Shown: in pieces, positions 38,399 to 47,268 of the stretch
How the letters are laid out: the number at the start of each line of letters is the position of its first letter
Position numbering within the stretch: position 1 is the first letter of the stretch
NCBI RefSeq assembly: GCF_030160015.1
Contig: NZ_BSNN01000008.1
Location: 124,001-188,000, forward strand
DNA from: Amylibacter marinus
Lineage (GTDB): Bacteria; Pseudomonadota; Alphaproteobacteria; Rhodobacterales; Rhodobacteraceae
Length of the DNA stretch: 64,000 nt
Direction: 5' to 3'
The notes under the pieces: generated by a model
The model's database searches: none
The model's input: only the letters and a program-made list of their open reading frames with translations
Told to the model about the DNA's origin: nothing
Program-made: the position numbers and the translations under genes

Positions 38399-39403
38399 CT
38401 ACATAGACGCCTTATTGGCTTTTTGTGCCGCGGCAATATTTGCCTTGCCTACATCGCCTTCAAACTTGGCCCAAACAGGCTTCATCGCGTCTACCCATGC
38501 GGCGCGTTGCTCGGCTGTTAGTTGGCGCACAACGCCACCAGCATCAATTACCGCCTGCTTCGCTGCGGCGTTAACAGCGGTGGATTCCTTGTTGCGTGTC
38601 TCAGTTACCTCAGAAACAATCGTTAGGAATTGATCACGCACATCTGCATCCAAGCCATTTAACCAATCCACATTGGTGACCAAAAGGTAATCCAGAATAC
38701 CGTGATCTGTTTCGGTGGTTCCGTCTTGAACCTCGAAGAACTTCTTGCCGAAAATATTCGACCACGTATTTTCCTGACCGTCTACAACCCCCTGCTGCAA
38801 GCCGCCATAAACCTCAGAGAAGGCCATCTTCTGCGGGCTGGCACCCATGGCTTCCATTTGGGCAACCAACACATCCGATGACTGTACGCGGAATTTCAAA
38901 CCATTGGCGTCACTTGGAACCAAAAGAGGCTTGTTTGCAGACATTTGCTTCATGCCATTGTGCCAATAGGCCAGTCCCTGTAGCCCGCGGTTCTGCATGC
39001 TATCCAGCATGGCTTGACCAGCATCGGATGCCTGAAACGCCTCTACAGCATTGATATTGTTAAACATAAACGGCAAGTCGAAGATGCGGAATTGCTTGGT
39101 GAATTTTTCAAATTTTGACAAAGAGGGTGCGGCCAATTGCACATCACCCTGCAACATGGCCTCTAACACCTTATTATCATTATACAGCGTCGAGTTCGGA
39201 AAAACCTCCATACAGGCCTTGCCGTTCATCTCGTCATTTACCCGTTGCTCCAGCAGGCTAGCGGCAATTCCCTTAGGGTGCTTGTCCGTGTTGGTTACGT
39301 GGCTAAATTTAATAACCACCTCGCCGGAATCACAAGCGGCGCTGGCGATGGATGGCACTAAGGCAACTGCGGCAACACAGGCCGCTTTTAACATAATTTT
39401 CAT
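38399..39403 (-). CDS. dctP: C4-dicarboxylate-binding protein of TRAP transporter
   Basis: A 334-residue periplasmic binding protein with signal peptide (cleavage after SIASA, about residue 22) and the DctP family motifs FSHVTNTDKHPKG and the FRVQSSDVLVAQMEAMGA region with its substrate-carboxylate Arg, then VYGGLQQGVVDGQENTWSNI. It captures succinate, malate or fumarate for DctQM. It is divergent from dctB; a TATAAT box and an 18-base palindrome lie between. Confidence 0.95.
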   Translation of the reverse strand: MKIMLKAACVAAVALVPSIASAACDSGEVVIKFSHVTNTDKHPKGIAASLLEQRVNDEMNGKACMEVFPNSTLYNDNKVLEAMLQGDVQLAAPSLSKFEKFTKQFRIFDLPFMFNNINAVEAFQASDAGQAMLDSMQNRGLQGLAYWHNGMKQMSANKPLLVPSDANGLKFRVQSSDVLVAQMEAMGASPQKMAFSEVYGGLQQGVVDGQENTWSNIFGKKFFEVQDGTTETDHGILDYLLVTNVDWLNGLDADVRDQFLTIVSEVTETRNKESTAVNAAAKQAVIDAGGVVRQLTAEQRAAWVDAMKPVWAKFEGDVGKANIAAAQKANKASM

Positions 39404-39445
39404 TGTTCTCTCCCAATTGATTACACGTGTTCTAATCGTGCTAGC

Positions 39446-39476
39446 ATTATAAAGCTGTCATAAATTCTTTAGGCAA
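39446..39476 (-). promoter_or_regulatory. Candidate promoter of dctP
   Basis: On the minus strand TTGCCT (39471-39476) and TATAAT (39446-39451) are 19 bases apart, about 45 bases before the dctP start. I see no GG-N10-GC sigma-54 element in this gap. The spacing is slightly long, so the -35 box is uncertain. Confidence 0.4.
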
Positions 39477-39550
39477 ATCCAATATGCCCCCCGAAAATAA
39501 AGATTATTTTACAAACAGTTATCAATACGCAATCTCATGGATGTTCTGTT

Positions 39551-39568
39551 TGTGTGGTAATCCACACA
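39551..39568. promoter_or_regulatory. Probable DctD-binding palindrome
   Basis: TGTGTGG-TAAT-CCACACA, a perfect 7-4-7 inverted repeat between divergent dctP and dctB. It resembles the TGTGCGG-N4-CCGCACA upstream activating sites bound by DctD in rhizobia. Confidence 0.6.
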
Positions 39569-39639
39569 TTTTTCTTGCGCCTCTGTCCTTGGATGATCAT
39601 GCTGAAAATCGATCCTAAACAGGCCGATTCGATCCTTAA

Positions 39640-41331
39640 ATGACCCTGCTTCAACGCCCCCTTATCATTGCGCTTTACACGGTTTTTGCTTTGCTGTGTG
39701 GATTTGCAACTTATCAGTTGGCCTATAAGGCCGGCTTGGATCGGCTGGCAAAAACAGGGCTAGTACGTATAGCACAGGCCAACGATCGATTGTTGGGACA
39801 GCTATCAAAAATCAAAATAATTCCAGTCCTGCTTTCGGAAAGCCCGATTATCATCGAGGCCATTTCAAAACCGCAAGAAATCAACGCATTTCTTCTAGAT
39901 AAAGCGCTGGTATCCGGTGTTGATCGCATTTATGTCGCGCATACAAACGGCAATGTTCTGGCCTCGTCTGATGTAAATACCCCCGCCTCTCATCTGGGGA
40001 AAAATGTTTCTAATCACCCTGATTTCATCGCCGCTAAAAATGGCCGCCTAGGGTTTAGTCATCACCTGAACCCAGACAGCAACGCACGCGAATTCCATTA
40101 TACCAGTGGTATTTTTTCAGACACAGGGCCAACCATTGGCGTGGTTGGTGTGCATATCAATATCTCTGAATTAGAATTTGAATGGGCCATTGACGAAGTG
40201 CCTATTGCCTATTTTGATGCCACAAACACCATTTTTGTGTCAAATCGCCCTCAACTGGCCTTGCGCAGCTTTCACCACGGGCCCAATGCTCTCATCCCCC
40301 AAAGTGACCGCTTTTGGGGTCATCAGATAGTGCGGTTCAAAAATAACAGCACTTTGGCGGATAACAATCTGATACTCTCGCGTTTTATCCCACAATTGGG
40401 CATGACAGCCGTGGCCTTTCTGGATACCAGCGCGATTAAAGATACCGCCCAAATGCAATCAATGCTGGCCATTACCTTGCTTACAGCACTTGGTCTTGGC
40501 CTGACTATATTGGCCCAGCGCCGCCAAAGCCTATCCGATCAACTGGCCCTAGAAGAAGAAGCAAATTCGAAACTAGAGGCCCGCGTCGAGGCCCGCACCA
40601 AACAATTGCGCAGCGCCCAAAACCAATTGGTTCAGGCAGGCAAGCTTTCGGCGTTGGGCCAAATGGCAGCAAACCTAAGCCACGAGCTGAATCAACCCCT
40701 TGCCGCCATGCAAAACTTTTCGGAAAATGGCACCAAGTTGCTGGCTAAGGGCCGCGCAGGCGAGGCACAAGTCAATTTTTCCATGATCCAAACCCAAGTA
40801 GATCGCATGACTCGCATCATCCGAAATCTGCGCGCTTTTAGCCGGAAAGAGAACGAAGAAATTGAAACGGTGAACCTACAGGATGTGATCAAGGACGCGC
40901 TGACCCTAGCCGAGACACGATTGCAAAGGGAGGAAACTGTACTGATCCGCCATGGGAATACCGAACCGCTGTGGGTAAAGGGCGGGCAAATCCGCCTGCA
41001 ACAGGTGCTGATCAATCTGCTAAACAATGCCATGGACGCAATGGCGCACCAAGAAACCCGTTGTATCACGCTGTTTACTGAATGCACGGCCGAAACCGCC
41101 TCGGTGCGCCTGCGCGACACTGGCACCGGGCTAGAAAATCCCAACCGTGTCTTTGAGCCGTTCTATTCCACCAAGGATCGCGGCGCCAGCAAGGGGTTGG
41201 GGCTGGGGCTATCAATTTCCTATGGAATTATCGGCAGTTTTGGCGGTCATCTAACCTGCAAAAATTTGCCTGAGGGTGGCGCAGAATTCCAATTAGATCT
41301 CAACAGAATAGACCAAAGAGATAGGCCTTGA
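39640..41331 (+). CDS. dctB: C4-dicarboxylate sensor histidine kinase
   Basis: A 563-residue membrane kinase: transmembrane segment at about 5-27, a periplasmic double-PAS sensor domain (about 30-270), a second transmembrane segment (about 275-300), a coiled linker, then the HisKA domain with the phospho-acceptor in AANLSHELNQPLAAMQNF and the HATPase domain (LLNNAMDAM, RDTGTGL, KGLGLGLSISYGI). It is the DctB type that senses external dicarboxylates. The following dctD gene starts within its stop (TTGA overlap), so the two are translationally coupled. Confidence 0.93.
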   Translation: MTLLQRPLIIALYTVFALLCGFATYQLAYKAGLDRLAKTGLVRIAQANDRLLGQLSKIKIIPVLLSESPIIIEAISKPQEINAFLLDKALVSGVDRIYVAHTNGNVLASSDVNTPASHLGKNVSNHPDFIAAKNGRLGFSHHLNPDSNAREFHYTSGIFSDTGPTIGVVGVHINISELEFEWAIDEVPIAYFDATNTIFVSNRPQLALRSFHHGPNALIPQSDRFWGHQIVRFKNNSTLADNNLILSRFIPQLGMTAVAFLDTSAIKDTAQMQSMLAITLLTALGLGLTILAQRRQSLSDQLALEEEANSKLEARVEARTKQLRSAQNQLVQAGKLSALGQMAANLSHELNQPLAAMQNFSENGTKLLAKGRAGEAQVNFSMIQTQVDRMTRIIRNLRAFSRKENEEIETVNLQDVIKDALTLAETRLQREETVLIRHGNTEPLWVKGGQIRLQQVLINLLNNAMDAMAHQETRCITLFTECTAETASVRLRDTGTGLENPNRVFEPFYSTKDRGASKGLGLGLSISYGIIGSFGGHLTCKNLPEGGAEFQLDLNRIDQRDRP

Positions 41332-42542
41332 AAAACCAAGTTTTATTAATCGAAGATGACGATGCAATGCGCTATTCCTTGGCGCAAACACTGGATTTAG
41401 ACGGGTTCAGCGTACTGCAGGCCAATGGCCTGTCACAGGCCAAGCGCAGCATTCGCGCCAATTTCAATGGCGTGATCCTCTCAGATATTCGCATGCCCCA
41501 GAACGATGGGTTTGATGTGTTGAATTACACCCAGTCCATTGATCCAGATCTACCGTTGGTGATGCTGACAGGCCAGGCAGACGTGCCGATGGCCCTGCGC
41601 GCTATGAAGGCCGGCGCCTATGATTTCTTAGAAAAGCCCTGCTCAACCAGCGATCTTTTGGCCGTGCTTCACCGCGCATTGGAAATGCGAAAGCTCACGC
41701 TATCCAATCGACAGATGGAACAAAAACTGCGCCGTCAAGATGCTGCGAGTCTACATTTTCCGGGTGCATCCGCACCCAGTGCTGCATTGCGCGCGGATTT
41801 GCGTCGCGCTGCCGTCGGGGATGTGAATATTCACCTTACAGGCCCCGTTGGAGTAGGTAAAAAGCTCTGTGCCTATACCATTCACATGCTCAGCCAACTA
41901 CGCGTTGAAAACCTGTCGCTTAACTACGAACTGAACCCACAGTTGGATATCCGCAAGCTTGCAGTCCCCGATGTGCTCTGCGATCTCTCCCTAAAAAACC
42001 TGCACGTTACTACGGATCAGCAACAGCTAGATCTGATCGCATTTGCCAACCAACACGCCAACCTGCGCATCATTTCCTCTAGCCCCGCCCCGCTGGAAAC
42101 CTTTGCCTCCGTTTCCCTGATCGATGCTTTAAATCCCGCCCTTGTCCATGTGCCATCTTTGGAGGATCGGCGGGCAGATATCATTACAATATTTGAAACC
42201 TTTGTGCGACTGATCGCGCGCGGGCAAAATATTGATGTGCCCAGCCTAACACCAGAAATCCGCGATGACGTTGCCGCCCGCGACTGGCCTGGTAATCTGC
42301 CACAACTGCGCAGCTATGCCAATTCGGTGGTTCTGGGCCTAAGTGCACGGGGCAGTCATGCCAGCGACCTGAGCTTGGCAGATCAAATGGATGCCTATGA
42401 GAAACTGGTGCTAAGCGAGACATTAAAGCGCTATAATGGTCAGGCTAGCGCCACTGCCGCCGCGTTGGGCCTACCACGCAAAACCTTTTACGACCGCCTA
42501 ACGCGTCACGCGCTGCGACCCAAAGATTTTAAATCAGGATAG
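41328..42542 (+). CDS. dctD: Response regulator DctD with degenerate AAA+ domain
   Basis: A 404-residue regulator starting with TTG. Residues about 1-120 are a normal receiver domain (LIEDDDAMR, phospho-Asp in SDIRMPQNDG, Lys in FLEKP). The middle is a shrunken sigma-54-activator AAA+ domain: the P-loop reads GPVGVGKKL with Lys in place of Ser/Thr, there is no Walker B DE pair and no GAFTGA. The C-terminus keeps a Fis-type helix-turn-helix (SATAAALGLPRKTFYDRL). It probably binds the palindrome before dctP but acts without ATP hydrolysis or sigma-54. Confidence 0.88.
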   Translation: MKNQVLLIEDDDAMRYSLAQTLDLDGFSVLQANGLSQAKRSIRANFNGVILSDIRMPQNDGFDVLNYTQSIDPDLPLVMLTGQADVPMALRAMKAGAYDFLEKPCSTSDLLAVLHRALEMRKLTLSNRQMEQKLRRQDAASLHFPGASAPSAALRADLRRAAVGDVNIHLTGPVGVGKKLCAYTIHMLSQLRVENLSLNYELNPQLDIRKLAVPDVLCDLSLKNLHVTTDQQQLDLIAFANQHANLRIISSSPAPLETFASVSLIDALNPALVHVPSLEDRRADIITIFETFVRLIARGQNIDVPSLTPEIRDDVAARDWPGNLPQLRSYANSVVLGLSARGSHASDLSLADQMDAYEKLVLSETLKRYNGQASATAAALGLPRKTFYDRLTRHALRPKDFKSG

Positions 42543-43457
42543 ATCCGCAGGGTCTGCACGGGTAATAAACACCACCTCATGCCCATAAGAAACCATCTTG
42601 CGTGCCTCTGATAGCGCGGTTTCACCCTGCCCTTCTCCCCCCCCATAGGCCGCGCGCGCCGCATCTCTGCGGGCCAGCTCTAGGATCTCTTCGTGGAAGC
42701 CACGCTCATAGAACACATGATCTGCCTCTTGCAGGGCCTTAACATCACGCAGGGTGCGCAGATCGCTGTTAGGCTCTGATGCATGCACAAAAACCAAGCG
42801 GCTCTCGTTTACAATCTCAGCGCCCTTGACCGCAATTTGATCCTCGACCAAACCATATGCGCGCTCTCTTGCGCCAATCTGAAAGGCCTTGCGCGGGGCA
42901 TCGGCAAACACCCAACGCCAAAAATTACGCCGTTGATTTTCAGGCACCATCTGTGCAACCCGCTGGCGCATCCGCCCCGCAAAGGCCGCAAACTGCCCCA
43001 AATCAGGTTCTAACATCACCTCGATCGCGGTCTTAATCTGGCGCCCCAACACAGGTGCATCCCCCTCGGTGCCGATTGCCACAACCAGTGGCGCACGATC
43101 CACAATAGAGGGTGTCATCGCCTCGCAGAACTCGGGCATATCCACCACGTTAATCAGGGTGTTGCTCTCTTTTGCCATCTCAGCATGGGTCGCACCCTCG
43201 GCAACATCACCGGTCGCAGAAAACACCAGTTGTGCATTGCGCATCATTTCCACAGTTAAGGGGGGGGTAATGTGGTGAATGCGCCCCTCGGCCAAATACC
43301 TCGCCAGCTCAGGCTCTAATTCCTGCGCTACGACGCTTATCTGGGCGTTGGTTTTCAGCATCAGGCGGGCTTTTTGCGTGGCCTGTTCGCCCCCCCCGAT
43401 GATTAAAACCTGCCGATCCACCATGCGTAGGAACATCGGGAAATTATTCATGCTCAT
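42534..43457 (-). CDS. Precorrin-2 dehydrogenase / sirohydrochlorin ferrochelatase (CysG N-terminal type)
   Basis: A 307-residue protein with the NAD-binding siroheme synthase domain at its start (FLRMVDRQVLIIGGGEQATQKARLML) and the CysG dimerisation region after it (LGQFAAFAGRMRQRVAQMV). The SAM-dependent methylase half of CysG is not complete; a short uroporphyrinogen-methylase-like tail (residues about 215-300) carries LRTLRDVKALQEADHVFYER. It makes siroheme from precorrin-2 for nitrite or sulfite reductase. ATG at 43457 has GGAG upstream and overlaps the stop of the preceding gene as ATGA. The shape of the C-terminal part deserves an alignment. Confidence 0.82.
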   Translation of the reverse strand: MSMNNFPMFLRMVDRQVLIIGGGEQATQKARLMLKTNAQISVVAQELEPELARYLAEGRIHHITPPLTVEMMRNAQLVFSATGDVAEGATHAEMAKESNTLINVVDMPEFCEAMTPSIVDRAPLVVAIGTEGDAPVLGRQIKTAIEVMLEPDLGQFAAFAGRMRQRVAQMVPENQRRNFWRWVFADAPRKAFQIGARERAYGLVEDQIAVKGAEIVNESRLVFVHASEPNSDLRTLRDVKALQEADHVFYERGFHEEILELARRDAARAAYGGGEGQGETALSEARKMVSYGHEVVFITRADPADLS

Positions 43458-44440
43458 AGCTGAGTCTCCATTTGCGCATCCCATAAATCCTGCGCGCGTG
43501 TTAGCGCGGCTTGAAACGCGATGTTCTCTCGCTGTTGTAACACCACCGCGGCGGTAGTCTGTACAATTGATCGAGCAAAGGCATTCTCCTCTTTGCCTTG
43601 CCAGACCCGTAGAAGCGTATCCGCATCATCGCTGGCATCGGCTAGGCGCGTTGCCTTCATATCCTGTGCTGCGATCGTATAGGTAGTGTCGCTGCGATCC
43701 TTTAGGCAATATACCTCGGTGGCCTTACTGGGGTTGCATTCAAATTCCCCCCCGCCACCTTTGATCACCGCCATAGCGCGCTGACCCAGCAATTGGCTGG
43801 CCGATACCTGTAGGGCACGATAGCTGGGATGGAATACCCCAAGTACGCTTAGATCGGCACATGTGGGGTTAAATGCACGGCAAGCGGTGTTGACCGGACT
43901 GCGTAGCCCCAGAACATCGCGCAGTTGTAACAACTCTAGCGTTGGCGCACTGATTGTAGCCAAAGGCGTATAGGCAAAACCATCGCGTGCCAAGGATGCG
44001 CTGGCCTGTTCCACGGTTCCACAAACAGGCAGGCCCAGCGCTTGAACCGCCTGCATGACCCCCGCGCGGGATTTTTGATGTGAGTTCCAGCCATGCATGA
44101 ATACACGGTGCCCCGCGCGCGCCACCAACAGGGCCGATAGCAAGAACCAAGGCACACCGCGCGTGCGCCCCGCGGCATAGCTTGGCCAATCAATATCCGC
44201 CGGTAGGCCTGCCCACTCTGGCGCTTGTTGGCGCATCGCCTGTACAAATCCTGCGATTTCAGCCCCAGTTTCTCCGCAATAGCGCATTAACATAAACAAT
44301 GCCCCCACTGCATGAGGGGATGCGGTGCCAGATAAAATCTGTTCCATTGCATCGCGGGCTTCATCTTGGGAGAGATTGCGCCCCTTGGAAGGGCCACGAC
44401 CCATGGCATGTACGTATTTGGATAGATCACTCATGCTCAT
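43454..44440 (-). CDS. Glycosyl transferase family protein, TrpD2/YbiB-like
   Basis: A 328-residue relative of anthranilate phosphoribosyltransferase: N-terminal helical domain (LSQDEARDAMEQILSGTASPHAVGALFMLMRYCGET) and a catalytic-like domain (FMHGWNSHQKSRAGVMQAVQ, LGLRSPVNTACRAFNP, IKGGGGEFECNPSK). TrpD2 proteins such as YbiB bind nucleic acid in Escherichia coli and do not act in tryptophan synthesis. In roseobacters this gene often precedes siroheme and nitrate-assimilation genes; here only the siroheme gene follows. Confidence 0.83.
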   Translation of the reverse strand: MSMSDLSKYVHAMGRGPSKGRNLSQDEARDAMEQILSGTASPHAVGALFMLMRYCGETGAEIAGFVQAMRQQAPEWAGLPADIDWPSYAAGRTRGVPWFLLSALLVARAGHRVFMHGWNSHQKSRAGVMQAVQALGLPVCGTVEQASASLARDGFAYTPLATISAPTLELLQLRDVLGLRSPVNTACRAFNPTCADLSVLGVFHPSYRALQVSASQLLGQRAMAVIKGGGGEFECNPSKATEVYCLKDRSDTTYTIAAQDMKATRLADASDDADTLLRVWQGKEENAFARSIVQTTAAVVLQQRENIAFQAALTRAQDLWDAQMETQL

Positions 44441-44473
44441 GGTCTATCTCTGATGTATAGACAGAGTCCAGCA

Positions 44474-45649
44474 CTAGACCACCTGTCCCGCAGCCCAACC
44501 AGAAGACCACGCCCATTGGAAATTATACCCCCCCAACCATCCGGTCACATCAACCACCTCACCAATAAAATAGAGGCCCGGGTTCTTGCGCGATTCCATG
44601 GTTTTGGCGTCCAGCTCGTCGGTATTCACCCCACCCAGCGTAACCTCAGCGGTGCGATACCCCTCTGAGCCCACAGGCTTTATCCGCCAGTCATTCAACG
44701 CATCTGCAATAAGGCGTAGGGATTTATCAGATTGATCTGCGAGGTTTCGATCCAAACTCAATCCCTCTGCAATAAACCCCGCCAAAGATTTCGGCACGAT
44801 ATCCTGCAAGGCCGTCTTGGGGGCAATACGCCCGTTTTCGGCGCGTTTCGCACGCAATACCCCAAACCCATCAACCTTGGGGGCAAGGTTTATCGAGACC
44901 TCGTCGCCCTCGCGCCAATAGGACGATATCTGTAGTATCGACGGCCCTGATATGCCACGGTGGGTAAACAGAAAACCCTCGTCAAAACGTTGGCCATTGC
45001 AGCCCACAGATGCAAAAACAGATGTACCCGCCAAAGGTTTGATGCGCGCCAAATCACTGGGCGCAAAGGTCAGAGGCACCAATGCTGGCCGTGTTTCCAC
45101 CACAGATAGACCAAATTTCTCGGCAATCTGATAACCAAACCCCGTGGCGCCGATTTTGGGAATCGATTTCCCCCCACAGGCCACCACCACGGCCCTAGAG
45201 ACCATCATTCCGGAAGACAGGCTTACCTGATATTCATCCGTACGATCGATAGATTTAACCGAGGTATTCAGTGCTACTTCCACACCTGCCGCCTGCATTT
45301 CGCGCTGTAACATCGCGATAATTTCCTTGGCCGAACCATCACAGAACAATTGCCCCAAGGTTTTCTCGTGATAGGCAATCCCGTGGCGGCTGATCAAATC
45401 GATAAAATCCCACTGGGTGAACCGCGACAATGCCGAGACAGCAAAATAAGGGTTTTGCGAGATGAAATTTTCACGATTGATATCTAGGTTGGTGAAATTA
45501 CAGCGCCCGCCACCAGATATTCTGATCTTTTCGCCAATAGATTTGGAATGATCCACCACTAGAACAGAGCGCCCGCGCTTACCTGCCTCGATAGCACACA
45601 TCATTCCCGCAGCACCTGCGCCGATAACTATTACATCATACTTCTTCAT
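44474..45649 (-). CDS. NAD(P)/FAD-dependent oxidoreductase, HI0933/YhiN family
   Basis: A 391-residue flavoprotein with N-terminal FAD-binding motif VIVIGAGAAGMMCAIEAGKRG, the family tag KIRISGGGRCNFTN, a middle substrate-like domain, and C-terminal FIGEVVDVTGWLGGYNFQWA. Family members (TIGR00275) are aminoacetone-oxidase-like; physiological role unknown. The ATG at 45649 is chosen since the longer open frame runs through the tRNA-Gln gene on the other strand. Confidence 0.9.
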   Translation of the reverse strand: MKKYDVIVIGAGAAGMMCAIEAGKRGRSVLVVDHSKSIGEKIRISGGGRCNFTNLDINRENFISQNPYFAVSALSRFTQWDFIDLISRHGIAYHEKTLGQLFCDGSAKEIIAMLQREMQAAGVEVALNTSVKSIDRTDEYQVSLSSGMMVSRAVVVACGGKSIPKIGATGFGYQIAEKFGLSVVETRPALVPLTFAPSDLARIKPLAGTSVFASVGCNGQRFDEGFLFTHRGISGPSILQISSYWREGDEVSINLAPKVDGFGVLRAKRAENGRIAPKTALQDIVPKSLAGFIAEGLSLDRNLADQSDKSLRLIADALNDWRIKPVGSEGYRTAEVTLGGVNTDELDAKTMESRKNPGLYFIGEVVDVTGWLGGYNFQWAWSSGWAAGQVV

Positions 45650-45744
45650 AAAACCGCGCTTACGGTGCCTGATCAAATTAAACAAGAAAAAGGTGCATTT
45701 TTGGTCTTGCGGACTCAGAATAAGCGGCGTAAACAGCGCGCAGT

Positions 45745-45819
45745 TGGGTCGTAGCATAATGGTAATGCACCGCTTTTTGGTAGCGTAGAGTGTAGGTTCG
45801 AGTCCTACCGACCCAGCCA
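45745..45819 (+). tRNA. tRNA-Gln (anticodon TTG)
   Basis: Cloverleaf: acceptor TGGGTCG/CGACCCA (starts with T, as tRNA-Gln does), D stem GCAT/ATGC with loop AATGGTA, anticodon stem CCGCT/AGCGT with loop TTTTGGT giving anticodon TTG, T stem GTAGG/CCTAC with loop TTCGAGT, discriminator G and encoded CCA. The outermost anticodon-stem pair is a C-U mismatch. Confidence 0.92.
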
Positions 45820-45964
45820 ATCTCCTCAGATCGCTCATTTCTTATATCTGTTGCGCTGCACGGGTCTGCCCGTGACAACGGGTCTGAAATTGCATCAAGA
45901 TACCTGCCATGGTACATAGGCCACTCTATCGCCAAAACTTGTAAATACAGTTTCAGAGGATGCT

Positions 45965-46396
45965 ATGGAAACAGAATTCACCCCTCTTCTCTCTGCTATC
46001 GGAGGATGTTTAATCGGCCTGTCAGCGGTTGCATTGATGTATTTCCATGGCCGTATTTTTGGGGCGACAGGTATATTGGCGGGTCTGTTAGCCCCCAGCT
46101 CTGCTCAGGATTTCTCTTGGCGGGTGGCGGTGGTCGCGGGCATGATATCTGGGCCGATTGCGGTGGCCCTGGTCACGGGTTCCTTGCCCGATGTTGATAT
46201 CCCCGTATCCAGCAATATGTTGGTGCTTGGGGGATTGATTGTGGGCATCGGGGTAACCCTTGGGTCGGGCTGTACTTCTGGCCACGGCATTTGCGGGCTG
46301 GCACGGTTTTCGCCCCGCTCGCTACATGCCACGATTACGTTTATGATCTTCACCTTCATCAGCGTCTATAGTGTACGCCATATTCTGGGGCTATGA
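45965..46396 (+). CDS. YeeE/YedE family membrane protein (first of pair)
   Basis: A 143-residue inner membrane protein with about four transmembrane segments and the YeeE/YedE signature LGSGCTSGHGICGLARFSPRS. Members form a transporter-like fold that takes up thiosulfate or other reduced sulfur. Together with the next gene it makes the split two-gene form of the family. It overlaps the second gene by 4 bases. Confidence 0.9.
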   Translation: METEFTPLLSAIGGCLIGLSAVALMYFHGRIFGATGILAGLLAPSSAQDFSWRVAVVAGMISGPIAVALVTGSLPDVDIPVSSNMLVLGGLIVGIGVTLGSGCTSGHGICGLARFSPRSLHATITFMIFTFISVYSVRHILGL

Positions 46397-46821
46397 TTAT
46401 GCGTCTTTTGTCTCTTTATCTTATTGGGCTGATGTTTGGTATCGGCATCTCTATTTCTGGAATGGCAAACCCTGCTAAGGTTCTGAACTTTTTCGATATC
46501 ATGGGGGCTTGGGATCCATCGCTGATTTTTGTGATGGGTGCGGGCCTATTGGTCACTGTGATCGGCTATCGGCTGGTTTTGGCACAGGATGCCCCGCGCT
46601 ATGGCGATAGGTTTCGCCTACCAACCAAGCGAGACATTGATCCCCGCTTGATCGCTGGCTCGGCCTTGTTTGGGATCGGCTGGGGCATCGCGGGATTTTG
46701 CCCGGGCGGCGCAGTGCCGGCCCTTGGCACGGGGCGTGCGGGCGTATTTATATTCATCGTCTCGCTGATTTGCGGTATTTTCATCACCAAACGTATTCTG
46801 CACAACCAAACCGCCCCCTAG
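46393..46821 (+). CDS. YeeE/YedE (DUF6691) family membrane protein (second of pair)
   Basis: A 142-residue membrane protein with about four transmembrane segments. FGIGISISGMANPAKVLNFF and FGIGWGIAGFCPGGAVPALGTG are the pseudo-repeat counterparts of the first half, with a conserved Cys in GFCPGGA. It would pair with the upstream protein as one sulfur-compound transporter. Confidence 0.9.
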   Translation: MIMRLLSLYLIGLMFGIGISISGMANPAKVLNFFDIMGAWDPSLIFVMGAGLLVTVIGYRLVLAQDAPRYGDRFRLPTKRDIDPRLIAGSALFGIGWGIAGFCPGGAVPALGTGRAGVFIFIVSLICGIFITKRILHNQTAP

Positions 46822-46922
46822 TATTATCAGTGCCCCCCCATGGGATAACCGCATGCAAATCTGATTGCACCCAACCCTGATCGTGGGCTATGCATCCAAT
46901 ACCCCATAACCCCGAGGCCCAG

Positions 46923-47249
46923 ATGAAGTTAACACAAATAGAAGAATCAGTTTTCGTCAGTGGGCAAATCACCATCGGAGATCTACAAGACATTGTAGAA
47001 CAGGGGATCAAAACGATCCTGTGTAATAGGCCTGATGGCGAAGAGGTAGATCAGCCAAGCTATGCCGAGATCAACGATGCCGCCGCGGCATTAGGCCTGA
47101 AATCCGCCTATATCCCAGTTTCTCCCCGCGGTCTTACCCAAGAAAACATCGATGCCTTTGCCGATGCTTTGGGCAATGCGCCCAAGCCCATTTTGGCATA
47201 TTGCCGCACTGGCAATCGCTCGGCAGTCCTATTTCAAGCGGCGCGCTAG
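46923..47249 (+). CDS. TIGR01244 family phosphatase/sulfurtransferase-like protein (DUF442)
   Basis: A 108-residue beta-lactamase-hydrolase-like phosphatase domain. The C-terminal loop AYCRTGNRSAVLFQ carries the C-x5-R active site. In other bacteria this domain is fused to or found beside persulfide dioxygenase and YeeE/YedE genes in sulfide detoxification. ATG at 46923, after CCCGAGG, is preferred over the open frame 33 bases upstream. It follows the YeeE pair by 101 bases. Confidence 0.82.
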   Translation: MKLTQIEESVFVSGQITIGDLQDIVEQGIKTILCNRPDGEEVDQPSYAEINDAAAALGLKSAYIPVSPRGLTQENIDAFADALGNAPKPILAYCRTGNRSAVLFQAAR

Positions 47250-47268
47250 CCACGAAAAATTCACTAAA

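Noticed and set aside
45650-45838. N-terminal extension of the HI0933-type flavoprotein
   Set aside because: The open frame passes through the tRNA-Gln gene on the other strand; the FAD motif starts a few residues after the ATG at 45649.
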